DNA from: Thermohalobaculum sp039178805
GTDB lineage: Bacteria > Pseudomonadota > Alphaproteobacteria > Rhodobacterales > Rhodobacteraceae
Length of the DNA: 18,456 bases
Assembly (NCBI GenBank): GCA_039178805.1
Contig: JBCDFC010000086.1
Coordinates: forward strand, 1 to 18,456
Reading direction: 5' to 3'
Every line of letters begins with the position of its first letter. Position 1 is the first letter of the stretch. Below are positions 1 to 6,627 of this stretch, piece by piece. Under the pieces are notes generated by a model that saw only the letters and a program-made list of their open reading frames with translations, had not been told where the DNA came from and made no database searches. The position numbers were made by a program, and so were the translations under genes.

Positions 1-465
1 GGCCTCAAGGGCCCCTTCGGCTGCCTCAACCGTGCGCGCTACGGCATCGCCTGGGGCGCGATGGGCGCGGCCGAGTTCTGCTGGCACGCCGCCCGGCAAT
101 ACGGCCTCGACCGCGAACAGTTCGGCCGCCCGCTCGCGCAGACGCAGCTTTTCCAGAAGAAGCTGGCGGATATGCAGACCGAGATCGCTCTCGGTCTCCA
201 GGGCGCGCTCCGCGTCGGCCGGCTGATGGACGAGGGCCGGATGGCGCCCGAGATGATCTCGATCGTCAAACGCAACAATTGCGGCAAGGCGCTGGAGGCT
301 GCCCGCCTCTCCCGCGACATGCACGGCGGCAACGGGATCTCCGGCGAGTACCAAGTGATGCGCCACATGATGAACCTCGAGACGGTGAACACCTACGAAG
401 GCACCCACGACATCCACGCCCTGATCCTAGGCCGCGCCCAAACCGGCCTGCAGGCGTTTTTCTGA
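1..465 (+). CDS. gcdH: Glutaryl-CoA dehydrogenase, C-terminal part (5' end outside window)
   Basis: FAD-dependent acyl-CoA dehydrogenase that oxidises and decarboxylates glutaryl-CoA to crotonyl-CoA in lysine, hydroxylysine and tryptophan breakdown. The frame is open from base 1, so the visible 154 residues are the C-terminal helical domain of a protein of roughly 390-400 residues. The stretch GPFGCLNRARYGIAWG, the segment DREQFGRPLAQTQLFQKKLA, the HGGNGIS motif and the end NTYEGTHDIHALILGRAQTG are typical of GcdH rather than general acyl-CoA dehydrogenases. The Glu of YEGT aligns with the catalytic base of the family. The stop is followed 10 bases later by a hairpin with a short T run, so transcription probably ends here. 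The identification is strong; only the missing N-terminal part is unknown. Confidence 0.95.
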   Translation, partial: GLKGPFGCLNRARYGIAWGAMGAAEFCWHAARQYGLDREQFGRPLAQTQLFQKKLADMQTEIALGLQGALRVGRLMDEGRMAPEMISIVKRNNCGKALEAARLSRDMHGGNGISGEYQVMRHMMNLETVNTYEGTHDIHALILGRAQTGLQAFF

Positions 466-475
466 CCGCAGAGGG

Positions 476-501
476 GCCGGTGTTAGCTACACCGGCACTT
501 T
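476..501 (+). terminator. Probable intrinsic terminator after gcdH
   Basis: A perfect 8-base-pair stem, GCCGGTGT (476-483) with ACACCGGC (489-496), closes a 5-base loop and is followed by ACTTT. It sits 10 bases after the gcdH stop codon. The T run is short, as is common in high-GC genomes, so termination strength is uncertain. Confidence 0.55.
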
Positions 502-984
502 CGACCCGGCTGCTTCGAGGGCGAGCGAGTGCCGTCCGAGCGGCAGTCTTTTGCGGTCAGGTGGGCCGGGGTGCGCAGATTCTGGAATACGGTGTGGCTG
601 ACTTCATCGAGCAATCGGAGCCATATCGGAGCGCCAACATTGATGACGGCGTTGATTAGTCGGACTGACCCGCCCGCAAAGCGAGGATTGAGGGATCGAG
701 GGCGGATGAAATCGCGAACCGTGAACGCTTTGTCTTGCCCGGGAGCCCTTGGGCGCTTCGACTGATCAGACCGGGCCGCGTGGTCGTCCCAGATGTCGTT
801 CATATGCTCTGGCTGTCCGAAAGTCTGGGGCGCGGGTTGGCGTCGCCATAGTCCTGCCCTGTCTCTTCCCGTATCGAACGCGTCGCGCGCGCTGTTGAGG
901 GGTGATGCGCCGGATCGCGCCGGCCATCTTGTCGCAGTGCCGCGTGGTATGGGATGAAGGCGCGGTCTTGGGCCGGGGGAGAGC
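502..984. other. Gap without a convincing gene between gcdH and the GT2 gene
   Basis: Nothing in this stretch looks clearly coding. The best minus-strand candidate starts at an ATG at 803 and runs to 483 (106 codons), but it has no good ribosome-binding site, runs through the gcdH terminator and has an unusual composition. The overlapping plus-strand frame 529-765 (78 codons) is no better. Part of the region (about 580-740) is visibly less GC-rich than the flanking genes, so a decayed gene is possible. A GATCAGACC site at 764-772 is one base from the GGTCWGACC motif found in other gaps. The ribosome-binding site of the next gene lies at 974-983. Confidence 0.4.
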
Positions 985-2166
985 ATGGCCGAAGGGGTAG
1001 AGCACGGCGTCAGAAGCCGGACCGACGCTGCGACGCCGCTGGCTTCGGTCCAGGTCGGCACGCCGCTCAGCATCGTCATTCCGACGTTTCGCGAGGTTGA
1101 GAACGCGCCGCTGATCCTTCGGCGGCTCGCTGCCCTGCGCGCGACCTACGATCTTGAGCTTGAGGTGCTCTTTCTGGACGATGACAGCCAGGATGGGATC
1201 GTCGATACCGTCGCGGCCGAGGGCTACGATTGGGCGCGCGTGATCGTGAGGTCTGGGGATCGCGGCCTGAGCGCTGCGGTGATCGACGGCTTTCGCGCAG
1301 CACGCCATCCGGTGATCGTCTGCATGGATTGCGATCTCAGCCATCCGCCGGAAGTCGTCCCCCAGATGATGCTTGGGCTCGAGGCAGGACAGCAGATGGT
1401 GATCGGGTCGCGCTACGTGCCCGGCGGCTCCACCGACGACGATTGGGGGCTCTTTCGCTACATCAACAGCCTAGTCGCCACGCTTTTGGCACGCCCGCTG
1501 ACAGCGGCGCGCGACCCGATGTCGGGCTTTTTCGCGCTTCGCAAGGTCGATTTCGACAACGCTGAGGAACTGAACCCGGTCGGCTACAAGATCGGGCTCG
1601 AGCTCATCGTGAAGTGCGGTTTCGTGAATGTCGGCGAGGTGCCGATCCACTTCGCCGACCGCGTGCACGGCGAAAGCAAGCTGACGCTCAAGGAACAGCT
1701 CAAATACATCCAGCATTTGCGCCGCCTCTACATCCATCGTTTCGGCACCGCGATGGATTTCCTGCAGTTCCTGGTGGTGGGCGCTTCGGGGACGGTCGTG
1801 AACCTCACGATCCTGTCCTTGCTAAAGGCCGGAGGTGCCTCCGATACCGTCGCGCTCGCGGGCGGTATCGGCGTGAGCTTGGTGACGAACTTCCTCCTGA
1901 ACCGTCGCTTCACCTTCTCCTATGCGCGCGACCGGAACCCGTGGAAGCAGTTTCTGGGCTTCATCACCGCCTCCGCCGTGGGCATGGGCGTGAATTTCGC
2001 CGTGGCGCTCACGGCAAACGAGACCGTGCTGGCCGGTGTGCCCTTTGGTCTGCAGATCTCGGCCGTGCTCGGCATCGCGTCCGGCATGGTTTTCAATTTC
2101 ATCGGCAACCGATACGTCGTCTTCCGCAAGCGCTACATCTCCAACGACGACCGGCCCGAGGCGTAG
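985..2166 (+). CDS. GT2 polyprenyl-phosphate mannosyltransferase-like enzyme fused to a GtrA-like membrane domain
   Basis: Predicted to transfer a sugar from a nucleotide donor to polyprenyl phosphate at the inner face of the membrane, giving a lipid-linked sugar for envelope glycoconjugates. Residues about 27-250 are a family 2 glycosyltransferase of the dolichyl-phosphate mannose synthase type: SIVIPTFREVEN, LDDDSQDG (64-71), the DCD metal-binding site (115-117), GSRYVPGG, DPMSGFFALR and RVHGESKL (226-233). Residues about 258-383 form a four-helix GtrA-like domain ending in NFIGNRYVVFRKRY. Such DPM1-GtrA fusions are known in bacteria. The domain is thought to help the lipid-linked sugar cross the membrane, but that role is inferred. 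The ATG at 985 has a strong GGGGGAGAG site 1-10 bases upstream. The sugar cannot be told from sequence. No glycan cluster surrounds the gene. Confidence 0.88.
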   Translation: MAEGVEHGVRSRTDAATPLASVQVGTPLSIVIPTFREVENAPLILRRLAALRATYDLELEVLFLDDDSQDGIVDTVAAEGYDWARVIVRSGDRGLSAAVIDGFRAARHPVIVCMDCDLSHPPEVVPQMMLGLEAGQQMVIGSRYVPGGSTDDDWGLFRYINSLVATLLARPLTAARDPMSGFFALRKVDFDNAEELNPVGYKIGLELIVKCGFVNVGEVPIHFADRVHGESKLTLKEQLKYIQHLRRLYIHRFGTAMDFLQFLVVGASGTVVNLTILSLLKAGGASDTVALAGGIGVSLVTNFLLNRRFTFSYARDRNPWKQFLGFITASAVGMGVNFAVALTANETVLAGVPFGLQISAVLGIASGMVFNFIGNRYVVFRKRYISNDDRPEA

Positions 2167-2247
2167 ATCGTCCAGGTTCTGTGACCGAGGATTGTTGAAG
2201 CGGTCTCTCGCTTGCGGACGGCGCCCGCTAGCACTGTCGCCCCGCCA

Positions 2248-2682
2248 TCACTCGATGCGCGTCCAGTCTTGCCCGCGGCAGATCAGACCGCCAAGGACGC
2301 AGCCGGAAAGTTCTAGGAGGTCGGGCGACTTCAACTCCATCTTCCCGCTATAGGTCTTGTCGTCGTCCGGCGCCCAGACTTCGCCGCCGGACCACTCAGC
2401 CTCGCCATCGGGCGCCATGTCCCAAAGGATCGGCTTGCCGACATTCGACGCGTCCGCCCCACCGAAGGCCTCGGAGATCTTTCCGCAGAGCGTCGCTGAG
2501 CCGGCAGCGCAGGGTGCGATCGTCACATGGAGAAACCGGCCGTCATCCTTCTCAGCCGTCTTCCAGGTGCCGACAGCGCCATCTTGAGCAAGCGCCGAGA
2601 CTGCTGGAAAAGTTCCCACAAGGAGAGTTGCGAGAAACGCTGCACGGAGTTTTGTATGCGCGATCGAATGCATATTTCCCAT
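2248..2682 (-). CDS. Secreted DUF2147 family protein
   Basis: A small exported protein of unknown biochemical function. The first roughly 32 residues form a signal peptide with a hydrophobic core (AAFLATLLVGTFPAVSA) and a likely signal peptidase I site after ALA. The mature part is a single DUF2147 domain, recognisable from VGTWKTAEKDDGR, LCGKISEAF, GKPILWDM, the W-GGEVWAPDDDKTYSGKMEL strand pair and the ending LELSGCVLGG-LICRGQDWTR. Four cysteines (58, 66, 128, 135) could make two periplasmic disulfides. The ATG at 2682 has GGAGG 11 bases upstream; the ATG at 2673 is a less likely alternative. The gene diverges from the transporter at 2920 and converges on the GT2 gene. DUF2147 proteins are often annotated as envelope or stress-related, but no activity is established. 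Confidence 0.85.
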   Translation of the reverse strand: MGNMHSIAHTKLRAAFLATLLVGTFPAVSALAQDGAVGTWKTAEKDDGRFLHVTIAPCAAGSATLCGKISEAFGGADASNVGKPILWDMAPDGEAEWSGGEVWAPDDDKTYSGKMELKSPDLLELSGCVLGGLICRGQDWTRIE

Positions 2683-2919
2683 GTTCTTTCTATCCTCCCG
2701 CTTTGTTTACAACTCTTCGCGTGAAAGCTGACGTAGGTGTAGGTTAATTGTTGCGCTTTGTTCTACTCCAGCTCTCTTCCTCGCGGAGTGTGTAGGGCGC
2801 CGGTCGGCATCGACATCGCCTGCCATCACATGCTCAAGTCGCGAGCCGGATGACAAGAGGCCAAGGGGGCGACGGAGGATGCAACGGCTTGGTCAAGGCG
2901 CGGAGCGCGCGGCGAGGTT

Positions 2920-3801
2920 ATGAGAACGCCTGCCAGCGGAGCGGCGCAGGGCATCCGTTTCGTGCTCATGGCGGTCACGCTCTTCGCGGTTCAGGACGGC
3001 CTTTCGAAGCATCTCGCCACCCACTACCCCGTGCCCTTCTTCGTGATGGTCCGGTACTGGTTCTTCCTCGCCTTCGTGTTGGCCGTCTCGGCCCGCCGGC
3101 CGGGCGGCATTCGTGCGGCTGCGCGCACGCGCATGCCGGTGCTCAACACGCTGCGGGGTGTGCTGCTCGTGCTGCAGATCCTGGTGATCGTGGGGAGCTT
3201 CGATCTCATCGGGCTCGGCACGACACATGCGGTCTTCGCGCTTCATCCGTTGCTCACGACGCTCATCGCCATCCCCGTTCTGGGCGAGGTGGTCGGATGG
3301 CGCAGGCTCACGGCGGTCGGGGTGGGGTTTCTGGGTGTCCTGCTGATCCTGCGGCCTGGGGGTGAGGTCTTCCGGCCCGAGGCGCTGGTCGCCGTGCTCT
3401 CCGCCTGCCTATTTGCGAGCTACGCGGTTCTGACCCGGCTGGTGAGCCGTGCGGACGGTTCGGGCGAACCGGCCTTCTTCTACACGGGCGTTGCGGGCGC
3501 TGTGGCGGCCACGGTCGCGGGCTCAGCGTATTGGACGACCATGGCGCCCGCGGATTACGGCTGGCTCGGCCTTCTCTGCGTGACGGGGATGATCGGGCAC
3601 TACTGCCTGATCCGCGCGCTCGACGCGACCGAGGCCGTACGAGTGCAACCCTTCATCTATCTCCAGATGGTCTTCGGCACGCTCGTCGGTTGGCTGGTCT
3701 TCGGCGAAAGCCTCGATGCTTTCACGATTGCCGGCATGACGATCATCATCGCGGCCGGCCTTTACGCGATCTGGAGGGAAGCCCGACTGGCCCGGTCGTG
3801 A
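2920..3801 (+). CDS. DMT superfamily (EamA) inner-membrane transporter
   Basis: A 293-residue integral membrane protein of the drug/metabolite transporter superfamily, probably exporting or importing a small metabolite. Ten hydrophobic segments fall into two EamA repeats, about residues 13-145 and 155-288. Family signs are FAVQDGLSKHLA in helix 1, the LNTLRGVLL segment, ALHPLLTTLIAIPVLGEVVGWRR at the end of the first repeat, and VQPFIYLQMVFGTLVGWLVFGE in the second. The ATG at 2920 is preceded by GCGAGG at 2912-2917. The substrate cannot be predicted. The gene is convergent with the asparaginase gene, with only 24 bases between the two stop codons. Confidence 0.9.
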   Translation: MRTPASGAAQGIRFVLMAVTLFAVQDGLSKHLATHYPVPFFVMVRYWFFLAFVLAVSARRPGGIRAAARTRMPVLNTLRGVLLVLQILVIVGSFDLIGLGTTHAVFALHPLLTTLIAIPVLGEVVGWRRLTAVGVGFLGVLLILRPGGEVFRPEALVAVLSACLFASYAVLTRLVSRADGSGEPAFFYTGVAGAVAATVAGSAYWTTMAPADYGWLGLLCVTGMIGHYCLIRALDATEAVRVQPFIYLQMVFGTLVGWLVFGESLDAFTIAGMTIIIAAGLYAIWREARLARS

Positions 3802-3802
3802 G

Positions 3803-3823
3803 CGCGTTCCTTGCCTGAACGCG
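3803..3823. terminator. Small dyad in the convergent gap, possible weak bidirectional terminator
   Basis: CGCGTT (3803-3808) and AACGCG (3818-3823) can pair around a 9-base loop exactly between two convergent stop codons. There is no T run on either strand, so this is only a positional suggestion. Confidence 0.25.
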
Positions 3824-3825
3824 GC

Positions 3826-4884
3826 CTAGCTGGGCGTGGCCATCAGTATGTCGGACGCGCGCATGCGGCCATGCTCACGGCCACGCGCGTTGAGGATCGG
3901 GGCATCCATCGCGGCCAAGGCGGCGGGGTGGTTGGCAGCGATCGCACCGTGTCGGACGAGGAGCGCCGCGATGGCCGCCTGTGCACCCCGGCTCGCGCCG
4001 TCGTCGACCTTGAGGGCGATACCGAGGCCTCGTTCCGGGAGGATCGCACAGTAGACGCCCTCGGCGCCCGATTTGACCGCCGCGCGCCCCTCGGCTGCGA
4101 CCATGAACTTCGTGTTCTCGCGTTCCTCGCCTGCCACGAGGACCGGATGCGCCATCATCGCATCGCGGAGACGGGTGGCCGCAACGGCGCGCGCCCCGCT
4201 GAAGGCTGTCTGAGGGCGTGCGAAACCCGCCATCGCCCGGGCCAATCCGGCAAGGCTGACCGCGAAGTTCGGGGCAGAGCAGCCGTCTATCGCATGCGCC
4301 TTAGGCTCTTCCCCACAAGTCTCAGCGACCGCAGCACGCACGGCTCGCTGCACGGGGTGGTCGGTCTCCACGTAATCCGGTCCGGCGCGGAGATGTTTTG
4401 TCAGCGTCAAGAAGCCCGTGTGCTTGCCCGAGCAATTGTTATGCGCCTGCCGATTGGCCTGCCCACCCTCGCGCAAGGCGCGACGCGCTGCCGGATCGAG
4501 GGGAGAGTGCGCCCCGCAGCGCAGATCGTCATCCCCGAACCCCAGATCCGCAAGCCAGCGGTCGACGCGGGAGACATGTGCGTGCGCCCCGCTGTGGCTC
4601 GCGCAGGAAAGGGCCAGCCGCTCATCACTCAACCGCGCAGCATCCGCCGCACCGCTTTCGACCAGAGGCAGCGCCTGGACCATCTTGCAGGCCGAACGCG
4701 GAAGCATGATCCGCTCCACATCCCCGATCGCTTCGATGAGGACACCGTCGGGCCCTGCAATGGCAACCGCGCCCCGATGCACGCATTCGAGCACCGGGCC
4801 GCGCCAGATCTCTGCCAAGACCGGGTTCGGCGCGCTGCCAGGCAGGCCGATGGCCGGGGTGCCTATGGGGCTGACGACGGTCAT
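3826..4884 (-). CDS. L-asparaginase of the Rhizobium etli (Asparaginase_II, class 3) family
   Basis: Predicted to hydrolyse L-asparagine to aspartate and ammonia in the cytoplasm. This family is unrelated to the E. coli-type asparaginases and belongs to the serine beta-lactamase-like fold. The key residues described for the R. etli enzyme are all present (numbered from the ATG at 4884): the Ser-x-x-Lys pair S64/K67 in PRSACKMVQA, Cys151 and Lys154 in NNCSGKHTG, and Cys202 in DGCSAPNF. The SCASHSGAHAHV segment is also typical. The 352-residue length is normal or slightly long. I prefer the ATG at 4884 because GGAG lies 6 bases upstream. The in-frame ATG at 4890 abuts that GGAG and has no room for a ribosome-binding site. 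No signal peptide is seen. Upstream, two copies of GGTCWGACC flank the presumed promoter region. Confidence 0.9.
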   Translation of the reverse strand: MTVVSPIGTPAIGLPGSAPNPVLAEIWRGPVLECVHRGAVAIAGPDGVLIEAIGDVERIMLPRSACKMVQALPLVESGAADAARLSDERLALSCASHSGAHAHVSRVDRWLADLGFGDDDLRCGAHSPLDPAARRALREGGQANRQAHNNCSGKHTGFLTLTKHLRAGPDYVETDHPVQRAVRAAVAETCGEEPKAHAIDGCSAPNFAVSLAGLARAMAGFARPQTAFSGARAVAATRLRDAMMAHPVLVAGEERENTKFMVAAEGRAAVKSGAEGVYCAILPERGLGIALKVDDGASRGAQAAIAALLVRHGAIAANHPAALAAMDAPILNARGREHGRMRASDILMATPS

Positions 4885-4903
4885 GCGCATCTCCGATTTA
4901 GCG

Positions 4904-4991
4904 GGTCAGACCGCCACCCTGACGCAGCCGGGCGCCGGCGGCAAACACCGCGTTCGCGAGACTGGGACATGCTAGCGCCGACGGTCTGACC
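4904..4991. repeat. Widely spaced 10-bp perfect inverted repeat upstream of the asparaginase gene
   Basis: GGTCAGACCG at 4904-4913 is the exact reverse complement of CGGTCTGACC at 4982-4991, with 68 bases between. The left arm lies 20 bases upstream of the asparaginase start. The same motif recurs in other gaps (7888-7896, and with one mismatch at 8026-8034 and 8044-8052). It could be a paired operator or the ends of a small mobile repeat. Confidence 0.5.
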
Positions 4992-5131
4992 GAGACATCT
5001 CATACGCTCACTGCCAGACGCGATCTGGCGATCCAGCGTGCTGCCATGCAGTTGGAAGTCGTCGGTTTGCTGGATCGCTGGGTCGGGTTTGGGGATGGCC
5101 CGGCGATGCCCCGGGGACGGTCCGGCTGGGC

Positions 5132-5809
5132 CTACTCCCGCAGCTCCGCCAAGAACTCCTCGCCCAAACGTTCGCGCAGCCGCACGAAGCTGAGCCGCAT
5201 GCGCGATTTCACAGTGCCGAGGGGCGTGTCGAGACGCTCGGCGATCTCGCTTTGACTAAGGCCTGAGAAGAAAGCGAGGCGCACGACCGCTAACTGATCT
5301 TCGGAAAGATCGTGCAGTGCCTCGCGGACGCGGAGATCGCGTGCCTCCCCGGCGAAGCTGACCTCGGCACTCTCCACCGGGTCGGGCTCGAACACCGGGT
5401 CCAGCATGTCGGGCTCGGGCCGCCGGACGCGCCGCATCATGTCGATCCGCTTGTTCCGGGCGATGGTGAAGAGCCAGGTGCTGACCGCGGCTTTCGACGC
5501 GTCGAACTGGGCTGCGCGACGCCAGAGCGTCACCATGACCTCCTGCGCGCCTTCCTCGGCCTCATCATGTGCAGCGCCCGAGCGCATCAGGAACGCCTTC
5601 ACGCGGCCGGCATAGCGCGAGAAGAGCTCGGCGAAGGCCGCGCGCGAACGCTCGGCCGCGATCATCGCGACCAACTTCTCGTCACTCGCCGGACCGGAAG
5701 CGGGTCCCGAGCTGCCCTGGTCGTCACAGGACGCCCCGTCACCTACCTCGAGGCCCGTGTGCTCGGGGCTGCGGCCCGGCACCTTGGTGTCCTCGGTCAC
5801 GTCGCCCAT
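5132..5809 (-). CDS. ECF-type RNA polymerase sigma-70 factor
   Basis: An alternative sigma factor that should direct RNA polymerase to a stress- or envelope-related promoter set. Numbered from the ATG at 5809 (225 residues), region 2 spans about 57-130 (AFAELFSRYAGRVKAFLMRSG, EEGAQEVMVTLWRRA, STWLFTIARNKRIDMMRR). Region 4 spans about 162-215 (LSEDQLAVVRLAFFSGLSQS, then IAERLDTPLGTVKSRMR with the DNA-recognition helix). It resembles the RpoE-like ECF factors of Rhodobacter. Residues 1-44 form an acidic, Gly/Ser-rich extension not seen in typical factors of about 180 residues. The start is uncertain: GAGG abuts the 5809 ATG, while a GTG at 5878 has only a weak GAGAAG upstream. No anti-sigma gene follows; the next gene on this strand is the asparaginase. 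It diverges from the IalB-family gene. Confidence 0.88.
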   Translation of the reverse strand: MGDVTEDTKVPGRSPEHTGLEVGDGASCDDQGSSGPASGPASDEKLVAMIAAERSRAAFAELFSRYAGRVKAFLMRSGAAHDEAEEGAQEVMVTLWRRAAQFDASKAAVSTWLFTIARNKRIDMMRRVRRPEPDMLDPVFEPDPVESAEVSFAGEARDLRVREALHDLSEDQLAVVRLAFFSGLSQSEIAERLDTPLGTVKSRMRLSFVRLRERLGEEFLAELRE

Positions 5810-6010
5810 CCTCGAGCGCGGGCTTTGCACTCCACTCTTACCGATCCTGCGGCCTGGCGTCCCGCAATGGGCAGCCACCGCTTCTCGGGGTGGAAATCCG
5901 CGCTGGCCTTAGAGTATGCTGATACAGCACCGTGAACAAACACTGATCCGAAACTAAGCGGCTCCCGGAACAGGAGAATTCGGCCGGTAAGTCGCATCTG
6001 AGGGGCGAGC

Positions 6011-6553
6011 ATGATCAAAATTTCGAGGCTGGCGGTGGTCACCCTGCTTGGCGTGATGGTGGCGGGAATCGCTGGTACGAGCGCTTGGGCGCAGGTGTCG
6101 AGCCGCGTTGACGAGAAGCGCGACTGGTCGATTTTCGAGGCTGAAGCAGACGGCAACAAGGTCTGTTGGGTGGTCACGCAACCGAAGTCGAAGTCGGCAT
6201 TCCGCGATGGTAAGCGGGTGGAAGTGCGCCGCGGCGACATCTTCCTGATGGTGGCGGTCCGCCCGGCCGACGAGGTCACCAACGAGGTGAGCTTCATCGC
6301 CGGGTATCCGTTCCAGCAGGGCTCGACGGTCGAGATCAAGGTGGGTAGCGCCTCCTTCGAGGCTTTCACCGATGGCGAGAATGCCTGGCTACGCTCGCCG
6401 CAGGAGGACAACGACGTGGTCGGTGCCTTCCGTAGGGGCGTCGATGCGGAGGTTCGGGGCACCTCGTCGCGCGGCTCAACCACGGTCGACACCTTCTCCT
6501 TGCTCGGCTTCACCGACGCGCTGGAGACCGCGACGACGCGCTGTCAGAGCTGA
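6011..6553 (+). CDS. Invasion-associated locus B (IalB) family secreted protein
   Basis: A 180-residue exported protein. Residues 1-27 are a signal peptide (KISRLAVVTLLGVMVAGIAG, cleavage likely after AWA). The mature part has the IalB pattern: DWSIFEAEADGNKVCWVVTQPK, RGDIFLMVAVRPADEVTNEV, a GYPFQQGS turn and a C-terminal SLLGFTDAL followed by a final cysteine. Cys52 and Cys178 are the only cysteines and probably form a disulfide. The family is named after Bartonella IalB but is widespread in free-living alphaproteobacteria, where its role is not established; invasion should not be inferred. The ATG has GAGGGGCGAG just upstream. It is divergent from the ECF sigma gene, so it is a plausible target of that factor, which is inference only. 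Confidence 0.85.
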   Translation: MIKISRLAVVTLLGVMVAGIAGTSAWAQVSSRVDEKRDWSIFEAEADGNKVCWVVTQPKSKSAFRDGKRVEVRRGDIFLMVAVRPADEVTNEVSFIAGYPFQQGSTVEIKVGSASFEAFTDGENAWLRSPQEDNDVVGAFRRGVDAEVRGTSSRGSTTVDTFSLLGFTDALETATTRCQS

Positions 6554-6610
6554 ACCCCTTTCGGATCGGCCTTTGCCGCGCTACATGAGCGCCTTCGAAA
6601 TAAATCGAGG

Positions 6611-6627
6611 AGCGCTTCATGAGCGCT
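6611..6627 (+). promoter_or_regulatory. Hairpin placing the rlmN start codon in its loop
   Basis: AGCGCT at 6611-6616 and AGCGCT at 6622-6627 can pair, with loop TCATG holding most of the start codon (6619-6621). The ribosome-binding site GAGGAG (6607-6612) overlaps the 5' arm. It could moderate translation initiation, but a 6-base-pair stem may also be chance. Confidence 0.35.

Noticed and set aside
3811..4989. A 392-codon plus-strand open frame opposite the asparaginase gene.
   Set aside because: Shadow frame: the minus strand encodes a complete asparaginase with catalytic motifs, while the plus translation has no recognisable features.
5046..5255. A small plus-strand gene downstream of the ECF sigma gene, or a hidden anti-sigma factor.
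   Set aside because: The frame overlaps the sigma factor's C-terminus in antisense, and neither strand between 4885 and 5131 encodes a membrane or zinc-binding anti-sigma-like protein.
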